Shown: positions 22,681-34,394 of the stretch, piece by piece
How the letters are laid out: each line of letters begins with the position of its first letter
Numbering within the stretch: position 1 is the stretch's first letter
DNA from: Wolfiporia cocos
Lineage: Eukaryota > Basidiomycota > Agaricomycetes > Polyporales > Phaeolaceae
Direction of reading: 5' to 3'
NCBI GenBank assembly: GCA_029448655.1
Contig: JACCLO010000008.1
Span: 2,914,001-2,978,000, forward strand
DNA: 64,000 bases
The notes under the pieces: model-generated
What the model was told of the DNA's origin: nothing
What the model saw: only the letters and a program-made list of their open reading frames with translations
Database searches by the model: none
Translations under genes and position numbers: made by a program

Positions 22681-23441
22681 GGTTGCGTGTGTATGTAATG
22701 AAGAATATAGTGTTTGAAAGATGTAGTCACGACATGAGAACGCTACCCACCCACTGTGGAACCTCTAGAGGCTATCGGGGTGGTAGCTATAAATTCTCTG
22801 TCCACTACAAACTGAGACCACCTCTTTTCAGAGATGTGTCAAGAAACGCCAAGGAGTTTTCAGCCCAAGGCCGGCAAGAAATCTCAGCCTCCGAAACCTC
22901 GTCCAGCCCCAAAGCTAATTTGGGATACCGGGGGCATGGGAACTATCCGCCTATGTGATGGGGCGTGTAAAAGTCTACCGTAAGCAGCAAGTGCCGGTAC
23001 AGTACATAGGCGATTTCCTGCCTCTTCAGCTGCGGGTTACGTGCTGGGTTGTATAGTCACGGGGGCGCAGTAATGCGCGTATCGTCAGGGCAGTAGGCCC
23101 GTAAATAGACGACCAGTGCTTCAGTAAACTGCCAGAGGGCCCCTTATCGCCTTTGATTATTACGCAACGGGTGCACCGTTACTCTAGTGAGGATAAAACC
23201 CAAAGCCTTTACGCCGCGTTGCATGACGGTGGCTCAGTAGCTTTGAAGCAACGGTAGAAGTGGTCCCCTACACACTGTTAACAGTGTTCCCCCAGAACTC
23301 TAATCCCTTAACCCTGGGATGTGGTGGGTATGAAAACTAATCATGTGTCCGGAGAACTGAGGTTCAACAAGGACAAAAGAAAAGTGCACTTTGCCCCTAG
23401 TGCGCCAGGGTTGCTTAGGGTAAAACCACTAAGCGGGGGGG

Positions 23442-23589
23442 AGACTCGTCTTATGACACAAGCAACACTTCAAGCAACTACTCAGGGGAATATGACTCAC
23501 GTGAAAGCATATTCCTGATCTGAGGCTACTCAAGGCGTATAAGGCCAAGACGAGTCTGGGGTGCTACCCTGCTCGTCGGCCAGTATATA
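23442..23589 (-). promoter_or_regulatory. TATA, self-primer and primer-binding segment of family B
   Basis: Minus-strand TATATA (23589-23584) is followed 32 bp later by AGACTCGTCTT (23557-23547). The complementary 11-mer lies at 23442-23452, one base from the LTR boundary, where a tRNA primer site would normally sit. Confidence 0.7.
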
Positions 23590-23836
23590 TGCTATTCTAC
23601 TGTTTGTACATTGTTTGGCAACTGTATAGTTATTATGTAAGCTGATAGTCCATTAAGTAAGGTAAACCCTATAATGGGTGTAAGTACATGGCACAGAGTG
23701 TCTGGGGGTCTGACAACACGTGATAAGGTGATCGGGGTCTTGGCACGTGACTGCATAGGCGCGCACTTAGATAAGATAAGGGTTTAGGTCCTGGTCACTT
23801 AGTCATTGGCTAGACGAAAGAAATTGGCTTGTGACA
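23454..23836 (-). repeat. 5' LTR of family B (383 bp)
   Basis: Plus-strand TGACACAAGCAACACTTC...TTGGCTTGTGACA. Carries a TATA box (23584-23589) and the self-primer segment AAGACGAGTCT (plus-strand reading, 23547-23557). Confidence 0.93.
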
Positions 23837-24270
23837 CAGCGGCTGGTAATGGCTGTGTCTAAGGTAGCATAGCGATGAAACATACAATTGTGTCATGATT
23901 GTGCCACGATCAGGGATCTAGGATGTGGCTACACTGTAGGTCAGGTTAGGGTTTGGCATGTGACTAGGGTTACTATATAAGGAATGGGCACTAAGATAAG
24001 ATAAGATAAGGGAACTTGTCAGCATTGTTTAGTCTGAGGCTAGTTGAATGAAATCAGCCTGTGACATATTGTGCATCAATAATGTCCTTCAATGTATCTT
24101 GGGTCCTCATCTCTTGCCTGTTGTGCAATGCTTTACAAATACCCATATCTGCAGCACGTCCCAATGACACAGAACATACCCCTTGCCCCCCCTATCTCTT
24201 GTGTCACCTGCATAAGCCCAACATCATTGCGTATGTCGGCATATGCTTGGAGAGGTAGAGAGGATCCCAG

Positions 24271-24675
24271 TCTAGCGAGACGTTGAGGAAGAGGTCACAC
24301 AGAGGGAATGTAGCATGAGGCTTATCCTGCCCCTCATCAAGGAGGACGCCGAGAGAATTCTAGTTCTGGGGAGTAAGCCCCAGAACAAATAAGCTTATAT
24401 ACATGGGAGGCGCAATCGCTATTCTACTAAGACCCGCCCTAAAGGCTTGGTCTGTGCGTAAAGGTCATGCTTCCCATCCCACGATCATATGTCATATTGT
24501 GTAAGTACGCTGCACAGGACCAGGGCGCTAGCTTCTACCTACATGTGACCTGAGGGTCACATGACTACCTACAACCCACTCGTTAAGGCGCTGGCACGCG
24601 CGTTAGAGTGTGGCGCAGGGCGCTAAACTGGCCTAGGGGGCACACAGGGGACGCTAGACCCCAAAGTCTGTGACA
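24271..24675. repeat. Degenerate solo LTR related to TRIM-1
   Basis: Ends AAGTCTGTGACA. Flanks CCCAG at 24266-24270 and 24676-24680 form a perfect duplication, although the 5' end reads TC instead of TG. Shares the GGGGAGTAAGCCC...TTATATACATG...CGCCCTAAAG core with the TRIM-1 LTR. Confidence 0.6.
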
Positions 24676-24680
24676 CCCAG

Positions 24681-26404
24681 TTTGTCTGTTGCTCAGATGC
24701 CTTGAAACCAATTTGACTGAACCATAGATTTCGATCACCTCGGAGAATGCAATACATATACAATTGTCAGAATTCAAGTGTGTCCAATCCAGTAGTTCTG
24801 AACTCTCTGATCCATGATACTTCATCACTATTTGTGCTTATTGTTCCAATACGAAGAGATATATAAGCAAAATTGCTGACCCCAGAAGTGACACTATCTT
24901 TTTCCTTCCTTCTCTACACTACTCTCATAGGTTGTATTTTTATGTCAGTTTCGACAGACGCCAACTCGGACAATTGCATACCACACAACACCAGGTATGG
25001 CACTGAACTCAGCCATTGACATACAATACAAGTCAAGTTGATCTCCTGGTTGTGACAAGCAGACTCCTGGAGAACTACATTAGCACAGCAGCTTCCAGTC
25101 GGTCACTTAACTCGTGTCTTCATACAATATGCTAATGTGTAAATTGTAGGTATTGCAGTACACGACTTTCTGATCTCCATTGCACAAGAGGTAGAGCTAG
25201 TATGGAATCGGCCGCTCACCGGAGCTAGCATACTATTCATTTCAAGTCGCTATATTACCCTTGAATACTGTATTTTGGTGATGCACCCTGTATGTGGTGA
25301 TGTGAGCTGTTTCTCTCCCATCTGCATGAGAGCATTAACATCATGACAAGCTGATAGAAGTAAAGAGTTGTTGTCTGCTCACACCTGTTATGATTGCATG
25401 TAGTGATCCATTGATATTTGGATTAGTGTGGCATATGCCATAGCAGGAGTTCAGTGTGTGCTGTACACTGTATGGACAGGTGGGCCACCAATGTAGCTAT
25501 GGGTATTCTCTGTCAGCATTAACCATTGACTTTCAATATAAGTCTTTTCTGGCCTTTGTCAGACTGACACCCAGACACAAGAGGAACTGAGGAGGATATA
25601 CTTGATTAAAACCAAGCTGAGGATCAGACTTGGTGGGTTTCCACTATATATATATGAATCTGTGTGTGTACCTATGTGTCTTGCCTACCTGTAATGGTTT
25701 AGTGGTGTCTGGGCAGTGAACTAGAGCTAATAGACTTCATTAGACCTTTGTCAAGGGTTTCTGTGAGTTGTGACATGTATGATATGGCTGGGGATCTGCG
25801 ATGTGTGGTAACCATATGTATCTACTGATCCCTGAATTGTGATTGAGTTAGAGTTTGTATGAATACTTCCTTGAATGTATAGGTGGTTCTGATATTCTCA
25901 GGGACACTTCTGTGAAGTATGAACTAATGAAAGAAGCGAACTTAATCTCTGTGTGGCTTTTGACCAAATATGTCTCTAGTAGATCAGGAGTTTGTTAAAC
26001 CTCGTATTTAAGTGTCACGTCATTGTAGTTCTGTGTTACTGGGGTTATTAGAATGTTTCCTAGAGCTTCTGGTGTGTTGTAATAGAGGTGTGGATTTTAC
26101 TGGTTCGTCTTCTTGGGGCTTCTGTGATAATGGGATTTATCAGTGTTATTGCTTTATGGGTTTCTTTGGAGGGTTTAGATGGAGCTGGATTGTCTTTGGA
26201 TTGAACCGTCTGAGATGTGAGTTGGGTTTGAATCTATTATGGCTGGTTCTTGAAATCCTGACAGCCTTCGTGCATATGCCATCAGCAAGGGAGATTGTCA
26301 TTTGCCCATGATTAGTGATGGGCCAGGGCCACGCCAGGGCCTACCACTGCTAGGATAGTCATTACTATAGCTTCCAAAGTTTGAAGTACATCATTTTCTT
26401 GATG
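24681..26404. other. Non-coding, CpG-poor spacer
   Basis: No supported gene. The 99-codon frame at 26012-26311 has no domain and lies in T/G-rich sequence. GTGATGGGCCAGGGCC near 26315 resembles, in inverted orientation, the edge of the GC-rich minisatellite at 27190-27345. Confidence 0.5.
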
Positions 26405-26937
26405 TGACACGGGAATCCGTGCGTACCGTGCAACGGGGAATGCCCCTCTAGTATCTCCCTATACTCCTAACGAAGAGGAACAGGAGACATCCTGCTACTA
26501 AGTCGCAGGCCACAGGTCGAACATTGAGTCTCAGTGGTCGAGTACCCAGATGAGTGAGTGCAAGAGAGGGGGCAAGAGCCCAGTTGCGCAGCACACAGTA
26601 GTGAAGGAGTTCCCAGGGGACTCACCCCCAAGGTTGAGAATACAAGTTCTGAGGTTAAGCCTCAGAACGCTACAGGTATATATACATGAGAGACCGCACA
26701 GCTGCTGTGGAGGACCCCACCCTAAAGCAAGGCCTGAGCACTAAGTCATGTGAGTCATAACAGAGGTAACGCTGTAATGCATAACTACTTGTGATGAGAT
26801 AAGACCATGTGTGAAGTAGATAAGATAAAGGCTGGGCGCTAACCGCACCAGCGTCGCTAGGTCATGTGAGACTAAGGAATCACAATGAAAATACACTATT
26901 ATGAAGGTAAGGGATGAGCTCACAATTTCTCGTGACA
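26405..26937. repeat. Solo LTR (533 bp) related to TRIM-1
   Basis: Bounded by TGACACGGGAATCC and TTTCTCGTGACA, with perfect duplication TGATG at 26400-26404 and 26938-26942. Contains a TATATATACATG box near 26680 and a CCCTAAAGCAAGGCCT block like the TRIM-1 LTR. Confidence 0.85.
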
Positions 26938-27850
26938 TGATGAAAAGGAACATTGATGCCTACAATTTATAGTAGGATTAAGCGTCAAAATAACTTTCCA
27001 CTGGCATGGCGTTCAGTGGTGTACCTGCCATATGGGGTATCATATAGGCGCCCAACGGTGCGTGGCAGGCTTCAACATTAAGGATTTGACTTATGGGCCT
27101 TTTCTGTGGTTTGAAATAAGCAATACAGAGGCACTACATTGGAGTTGAGCATATTGCTACCATGTACAATCTTATATCATAATTTCTGGACATTAGGCCG
27201 GGGCTCAACGGCTTGGCCCGGCTCGGCCCAAGACACAAGCCGGGCCCTGGGCTGTCTCAAGCCGCTGTGTAAAGCCCAGCTCGGCCCGGCCCAAGTAGGC
27301 CCAGCTCGGCTCGGCTCACGGCCCAAAGCTGGGCCTGGCACATCACTACCCATGATCATATTGGCTTTGGGTCTTGTGCCATCGGCGACAAACACTGTAT
27401 GGTTATGGTTTGAGTACCGCATGCAATTGACTCTGACCTGTTACTTTAGTACAATTACACACATCTAACAGGGTCCTGACAGATGTCATATATAGTTTCA
27501 TCAGTAAGCTGTCAGTGACTACTCAAAATAGGTACAGCACAATCCCTTTAACTTAGTTTTCTACTCGACTGACATGTTACCCCCGTTTTCTATAGGTGTA
27601 CAAGCTGGTGGTTGATGTCTAAGCATCTCCTCACTGAACCAGCTATTTGTCAGTTGTTGTTGCCACACGGCTATGTCTGATTGTGTCCGACCTCCTGATC
27701 CTGCTAGCAAGTTACCGTTCTGTCTGCTGGGATGAGGGTGGTATACCTATATGGCCGAATAGGCATTCCCTTTCCACATTACTTATGCGTGATGGTGCGT
27801 TGATATTGTATTCAATCAAGCACGTTGCCCCAATAGTCTCATTACCAGAC
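26938..27850. other. Non-coding spacer with a GC-rich minisatellite
   Basis: No gene. 27190-27345 is an irregular array of GGCCCGGCTCGGCCC-like units in otherwise AT-leaning sequence, and it produces spurious open frames on both strands. Confidence 0.55.
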
Positions 27851-28660
27851 GGCAGTATTGAATACAATACAGTACTGTCTGGAAGAACTGTGAGTGAGGG
27901 CAATACAGTAACTTTTAAAACTCCGAATATACCATAAGAGGAATAGTCACTGGACCCGGGCCAGATATGGCCAACAGCCACAAATGAGGCGCACGACAAC
28001 TCAGGATGCTTCCGCACACATGCAAAATGAAATCAATCAATGGGATCCAATTATGAGAGAGGCACAAGATGATAACTTCTGATCAGTGATGCCCTGCAGG
28101 GAGGAGACGAGATTGATGGGAATAGGAATAGTGAATCCAAGGTTGGATGCACAGGCTAGCACATCTTGTAGCCGTGAGTTGCACTCTAGCTTAGCTTGCT
28201 CAGCCAGCACTTGGGCATTTCCTTCCCCTCTCTTCGGATACACACGCTGCTGCTTTGAGGGCTTTTTTCATGCTGCATTCTTGCATGAGACACGCTTGTT
28301 CCGCCTTGAGTGTCTGGCTATCCAGGCCTTGAAGAACACGCCTGGCACGTTTTACCGGGGGCGTACCAACCAGAGTGATTGGTACGACCTTTTATCTGTA
28401 TGATGAGTAGAAGACAGTCTTTTGCATGGTGTACTGTGCATTCGAGAGGCGCTCAGTGCGCCTCAGAATGCACGGTCCCATGACTATCCCGATTAGGTAT
28501 ATTCGGAGTTTCAAAAGTTACTGTACTGCTCTCCCTTGCAGTTCTTCCAGTCGCTACTGGACGGCTTAAGCTACCCACACCCTACCCTCCCTGCATCCCT
28601 CCCTCCAACTCCCTAGTATTCAGCCTCTCGTAGCTTATACCGTCCAAAGTAGCGACTGGA
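27851..28660. mobile_element. MITE-like inverted-repeat element(s)
   Basis: 27879-27937 and 28496-28550 are inverted copies (CTGGAAGAACTG ... AACTCCGAATATACC) enclosing about 560 bp. A 38-nt hairpin lies at 28438-28475 and a second inverted pair (CCAGTCGCTACTGGACGG) at about 28547-28564 and 28632-28655. No transposase is visible, so a non-autonomous DNA element is likely. Boundaries are approximate. Confidence 0.5.
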
Positions 28661-30353
28661 AACGAGTCTATTGCCTCAATACATCTAGCATCTTAGGTGC
28701 CATATTCTTCTTGTACGTCGTCACAGCATCTTAGTCTGTCTTTCACGTTGATAGATCAATAGATTTCTTACTGGACTCAATGTCTTGCACATGTGTCTGT
28801 GGATATTCCTGGTGTGTTTCATTCGCCACCCTCGGCGAGTTTATCTCATACAGCAAGCTGGTCTGTCCTGGATGTTTCATTTCTGATCGATGTGTGCGTT
28901 GTAGTATTTACAGCCGCCGGGCGCAGCTGATGAAGTTTCTCAGATCAATATCTATCACTTTCAGCCATTTTCTTCTGAACTTGCGCCATCAATTCCATGG
29001 CACCGGTGACGGGAGCACGTATTGACGGCGTTTAATTCACTTTCAACGACTGCATCCGGGACGCAGCCTGAACAACAAGGAGAAGAACCTGCAGGTAGAG
29101 GGTTTGACCATCAGAAGAGTTCTGTGATTAGCTGATGAGAACATCGGACAGTTGACGCATCAAGGCTTAGCCCCTGTGAGCTTGTACAATTGATGTTGAT
29201 AGCTCCGCTGATTCAGATTGTCTCGCATTCCAGTCCCGGATCATGTCATCGTCTATTCTGATTGCAATGCTCAGGCTATTGGCGTGCTATGAATTGGTGT
29301 AACATGAGGTTGTGTCTGTCCAAGACCCTTACTAACACATATGGATTTATCTCCGTACAACATAGCACAAGTAATTCTAGCTGTGAATCTTCAAACTGTT
29401 CCATTGCATTTGTGTGAGATCCAGACTAAAATGCCATCATCTGATTCACAAAGCATACCACTGCAGAAATTACCACAATGGCGCCACGAATCATTATATG
29501 GATAGCCGCGGTATTATTTCCTGTCTTAACACTAGGCGCATGGTAAAGTGGGATAGCATCCTCAAGAGATCGCATTTACTATCTCACAGGATATAATTTG
29601 ATATATGTGAGACTGTGGCATGTTCTATACAGCGCTAACTCTCATCATCATCAGAACCGTCCTGTCTATCTGACAGCGTGAGTATTCATCAGCGAAGAAA
29701 GGAAGTGGCATAATTAACAGGGACCGTGTCGCGGTTCATTAAGACGTCCTGCTAATGAACAGCACTGATTAACATGCATTTCCAGGGCGACATATATACA
29801 GACCTGCTGCGGTCAAGCGCTCAAGACACCGAAGCCTTCCTGTTTCCTCTAAAATATCATAATATGGTACATGTAAGACTCGTTGCATGTCATATTAATA
29901 TTGGCCTCACAGGTGCGAGTTAAATGTGTCGGTTTACAACAGAAAGATGTGGTCTCGAGGTTGGATCCGGGGTTCTCTTTCGGGATCATTCAACCTTCAG
30001 GTTCAGTTCTACACCTCTGATTACAGCAGATCTCAGTAAGATGTGGATGTTTTGGACTGTATTTTCGGGGAGTGGGAAACCATGTCATTTAGATATACTA
30101 GCAGTGCGTAGAATTTTACGACGCACAATATAATGCAATTGTATGTCATAAGGACGCAACAACACTCTCCGCGCCACCACATCATAATGCCCCTACTGTG
30201 CTTCCTTGACCGACCCTTTGGTTCAACTTTCGATCGGGGCTCTGAGTGTCACGAGCGCTTGCTTCTTGGATTGTTAGAGATTACCATACAGCCATTTAAA
30301 TTTGCATACAGTCGTTTGCATGATTGTTGGCACTCCTCTGATGCAACAATTAT
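28661..30353. other. Intergenic sequence without recognised feature
   Basis: Only short open frames, none with a domain that I recognise. Base composition is intermediate, with more CG than the old repeats to the left. Confidence 0.4.
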
Positions 30354-31109
30354 GAGTAGTATTTGTTCGGGACAAACCTCTCACGCCACCTACGCATAGG
30401 CCCTATTGGGCGTACCGGGCATGGGAAGTTTGTCCGGAACAAATACTGCTCAAAATCTAGTCTCGATCAGCTACAGCGGTATGGCTGTGCCGCGGATATA
30501 GCCGGACGGAGATCGAAAAACGAAGACAACAAACCACTGTAGAGCGTCTGGCGGATTTCGATAGGACGGATGTAGGTGACCCTCTCCGTGACTGCGAGGC
30601 GCGCGATATACGCAGCTAGCTGCATGCTCGCTGTATTCTGAGGACATAGAATGCCTCAAAATCCATCGTTTCAGACGATCTCAACAACGAGCATCTTAAT
30701 GTTCGACTGGAGGCAGCCCGCGAAGGTCAAAACTCTTCTGCGGAGACGCTCGAAAAGATAACCGCCAAATTCAAGTATTTGGTCCCGAGAAGGCTCTGTA
30801 CGACTGGCAGCTCGATGTGACTGAAGCAATATTTCTCAGCCTTGATGCCGTTGTGACTGCAGGAATGTGTAGGTGCATAGACGCGCCCCTTACATGGTGG
30901 GGGTCACCTACATCCGCCCCATCGAAATCCACCAGACGTTCCGCCAGCGCACTGTGTCTTCGGTTTTTCGATCTCCGCTCGGGTGTTCCCGAGCGGCACG
31001 TGCGCTGGCAGAACGTCTGGTCGAGACTACTCATGATCAAAATCGTTGCAACAAAGGGCTGTAATTGTCGTCACTTCTGCAGCAGTATTTGTTCCGGACA
31101 AACTTCCCC
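30354..31109. mobile_element. Foldback-type element with nested inverted repeats
   Basis: A 29-bp arm (GGGAAGTTTGTCCGGAAC...) at 30423-30451 is inverted at 31081-31109. A further diverged copy at 30354-30382 is inverted relative to the first. Inside, 30507-30582 and 30901-30978 form a second inverted pair of about 75 bp. No transposase is present. I could not find a target duplication. Confidence 0.6.
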
Positions 31110-32567
31110 ACGAGTCTTGGCGTCCGAAGTTGGACGACCATCTTACTTGAAACTTCAATACAATACACAGTAGAATCTCGCAACACCACACGCTACACCT
31201 ACATGCGTCCCTTGCCGATCTCATTCACCAGTCCATGCGATTGAGCTCGATGACACCGCCTCATCCACGCCACATCCCATCCACGCTCACACCGCCGACC
31301 TTATTCCAGTGGTCCTTGGGCGAGGCTGGGTCGGGTGAGGACGACAGCGCGCAAGAGCACGCACAAGGCGCTGGGCCGAATAGGGGCGGGGGCGCAGGGA
31401 TACAGAAGCTGAGGCCGGGGCACACTGCAAGCTGGGCTGCGGATTGGGCAGCAAAATCGCATGGTGGCCGAGGCGAGGCGGTGGCGCTGTGGAGGTGAAA
31501 GACGCCGTACAGTTAATTATTCGCTTTTATGGTATATTTTCTATTTTACTTGTACTATACTGTCATACTCCCACCAACTCTACCAGCGCGCGAGCTATGT
31601 CCCACGGATATGTTTAACTAACGCGACGTAGAGCTGTTGATGATCTAGACCGACGTTCCCACGCTCGAGAGCGGCGAGATGCGTACGTAAATAGGGCGCG
31701 GTCTATGATCAGCCAATCACGTTCGAGCCATTGCGCGTTGTGTTTGACATGTCTTAGGGTATAGCAGACGTGTCTGTGCCGATGACGCGGCTCCCAGCTC
31801 GTTTATACTATTATGGCAAATCCTTTACTTAATTAGGTACTTTCTCCACTCCCTTTCATCATAATTTCTGTCCTGTCGCTTTTCATTCGGCTCTCGAATT
31901 CTGGCACCATGTGACATATAAACTGGGCCTTCGACACACTGTAAAAGAATCTCTCTTCCTGCGCTTTTCGTACTAGCTTACCTCTGAGTTCTGGCGAGGC
32001 GACGCCATCCCCTCAAGAGAAGCAAGACGTTTAGCGCGAGTAGAAGGTCACTCGTAAGCACGATTAGTCGTTTAGTTTATTAGTTTTACTTCGTCTATCT
32101 ACGTATATTTGTTACGCGACCGTTCGCGGCCATCGTATTCTGTGCTGGGTTTGTTCACATTCCCGCACACACCCTCTCCGGTCTCTCGCGCATATAGTCG
32201 GCGACCTGCTATTTGCTGCATTCTCCGCACTGCCCTTCCACAGTGTGACCGGGCCGGGTTGGGCGGCGAAACGCGCAGGTGGTTACGGCGACGCAAGCCG
32301 GGCGGTTAGACAAAATCGCAGGCGGAGCGCGCGGGCGGGACGCGGAACAGGGCGTCGGGTAGCAGGGCGCGTGGACACTGGTTGCGAAGACGCGGGGCGG
32401 CAAGGCAGGGGGCGCTGACATGCGCACTTGGTTTTGGTGCGGGAAGGAGGGGCACATTCGGGCAAACTGCCCGGGTAAGTCAGAAAAGGTGGAGGAGGGA
32501 GAGAGGGATGAGGAGGCGCACTTCGTTAGGCTCTTCTGAGCAGTCAGCGATGGCGACTACGATCGAG
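31110..32567. other. Non-coding spacer with retroelement traces
   Basis: No complete gene. A GTGACATATAAACTGG promoter-like motif occurs near 31911. A short gag relic is listed separately. The spacer ends at the 3' LTR of the right family A copy. Confidence 0.45.
32420..32539 (+). pseudogene. Gag zinc-knuckle relic
   Basis: A 39-codon frame reads WFWCGKEGHIRANCP, close to the retroelement CX2CX4HX4C knuckle, but the first cysteine is replaced by tryptophan. Nothing else of the parent element was recognised nearby. Confidence 0.45.
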
Positions 32568-33275
32568 TGTTACGGGTCGAATACCCGTTCGTATATTCGA
32601 GTCGCGAATATAGATCGTTCTTCTGCACGTAGGCGTGTAGCCGTATGCAAGGCAAATACTCGTTAGATGCCTTCGGGTCCTAAGTGAAGTTCTTAGGAGA
32701 TCGGTTAATATCCAATACGCGTTAGAGGATATAATCTGTTCTGATGCGAGTCTGATAGAATATAAGACTCGCCTAAGTCCGAGAAGTCAGTGTGCACTTC
32801 GAGGACTTAGTCGTTCGGTTGCTCGAGCGAGAAATACTGAGCGTAGTTTCCTACGTTTGAGAACGAGTATAAGACTTCTTGTTTATACAACAAGGTCGAG
32901 CTAAAGAGCCTCGACAGTAAGTACATGAGTTTATATACTACGTTGGGTTTTAGGGGTCGAGCCTGTCCCAGATGTCACCGATACTATCTACGCTATAGTA
33001 CCAAACGTTTGATAGGTATGTAGTGATATTCCTGAGACGATAGATAGGAATGATGGCGGTTGAACACCATCTATCAGCTAATAAACGATGAACACAAAAT
33101 GGTGGCAGAGTTGGATCTGCCAAAGATGAAACGCGCCTTATAGACTAGTACAACCGGGGATGCGCCCAGTAGAGTCACGAGTAGCCAGGGGAGTTGGTTG
33201 CGCAACAAGTCCCTGTATCGTATTCGTCCAATGGTGAGTTCTGTCGATATTCGAAAAATTAGAATAACCGTAACA
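32568..33275 (-). repeat. 3' LTR of family A, right copy (708 bp)
   Basis: Plus-strand TGTTACGGGTCG...AATAACCGTAACA; same as 42204-42911 and the reverse complement of 6642-7349. Confidence 0.95.
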
Positions 33276-33329
33276 TCAGCCCCTCCCTAGACATTCGTCG
33301 GCCTCGACGAATTTTCCAAGTTCCTCTCC

Positions 33330-34394
33330 TCAGAGTGCCTCGGCGTCCTGTTCGTTGTAGATGTCGCCGTTCCCGCTGAGGGACGGGGTCGTAGGAGTTC
33401 GCCATACGAAGTGTTGGCGGCATTCATTCTGTCGATGACCTGGTTGATTGAGCCCACAAGCTCTGCAAATATAGTCGGGGCAGTCGAGGATCCAGTGGCT
33501 AGCGGACCCGCACTGCCGACAGGGTTGTTCAGGCGAGGGCCTTGCTGGTACCCGTAGGGAAGGGATATCTCTGAGATATTCGTTGTGTCGGTATCTCCAG
33601 TGGTGAGCGGCGCGGTGGAGGTTCCGTTGCGCCCACGTGGGTAAGGAGGCGGTGTCTCGTTCGTGCTCCCTCGCACCTCGCTCAAACTCCTCGCGGGTAA
33701 TGCTCTGCACCGATGGAGATCGTCGAATAGGCGGCGTGCTATTCGCTCTTCGCTGTCGTTCTGGGGTAGCCCTAGGGCTCGTCGGGCGTGCAGGTGGTTC
33801 ACGTCTCCCGTTGCCTCCCATACCAGGAATACGTGGCGTCGGGTCTCTAACTCCTGTTCGGCGGGCCCTCTGAGTCTCGGTAGGCAGTGGAAATAATACT
33901 CTATCGCCCTCCATAAAATTAAACGGCCTTGCAACTCGGCGTCATTCGTCGGTGGTGAAAAAGCGGGCGGGTCGTGGTACGTATTCGGGTCGGTTGGGAG
34001 TAGCGTGCTCGCGATCCTCGAAGTCGTTGAGCGCGTGTCGTAGTCGGGCCGTCGTGGTGGCGGCCAGTCTGTCGATAAGTCGGTTGGTGAGTAACTCGAG
34101 TCCCTCTCTCTGCGCTCTGATCTGCCCCTCCATTCGGACGAGGTCCTCGGTGATATTCTGGTACGAGCTGTAGACGTGGGTGAGGTCCTGCGCGATGTCG
34201 AAGAGGGCCATCCAGCCATCGGCACGGCCAGCAAAGGGTCCCTCGGCCCTGTACCAGAGCAGGGCGTGTCTGATCTGTAGGTGTTGGGGGGAGTACCTCC
34301 TCTGCGGCGTACCTCTCAGTCGTCCTTCCCTGTGACCCGCATCGCTGTGAGGGGTCGGAGCGCGGCGAGGGAGTTGGTGGCGAGTCGTCGACAT
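33330..34394 (-). pseudogene. Accessory ORF3 of family A, right copy
   Basis: Same arrangement as in the left copy: a 150-codon frame (34394-33942), one TGA, then the same frame with the two zinc knuckles to 33330, and an alternative frame (34234-33287) running through the middle. The predicted products are identical to those of the left copy, so the frame structure predates the duplication. Confidence 0.6.

Larger units (their letters stand above)
14162..23836 (-). mobile_element. Ty3/gypsy chromovirus family B, complete but decayed
   Basis: Retrotransposon on the minus strand with LTRs at 23454-23836 (5', 383 bp) and 14162-14543 (3', 382 bp), and a perfect target duplication CAGCG at 14157-14161 and 23837-23841. 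Gag at 22680-20415, then dUTPase, protease, RT, RNase H, integrase and a weak chromodomain-like tail. It is interrupted by two solo LTRs, each with its own duplication (16421-17473, 19850-20359). The two LTRs differ at roughly ten positions by eye, mostly transitions, so it is older than family A. Confidence 0.93.
13992..24066 (-). repeat. Older solo LTR of family B kin, split by family B
   Basis: Left part 13992-14161 and right part 23842-24066 are the two halves of one B-like LTR, starting TGACACAAGCAACAGG and ending CAGCCTGTGACA. Perfect 5-bp duplication TATTG at 13987-13991 and 24067-24071. The younger family B element (14162-23836) lies inside it with its own duplication. Confidence 0.88.

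Noticed and set aside
26012..26311. A 99-codon frame with hydrophobic residues
   Set aside because: T/G-rich repeat-derived context, no domain, no start context; likely chance.
27139..27468. A 109-codon frame and its 81-codon antisense frame
   Set aside because: Produced by the GC-rich minisatellite; no protein character outside it.
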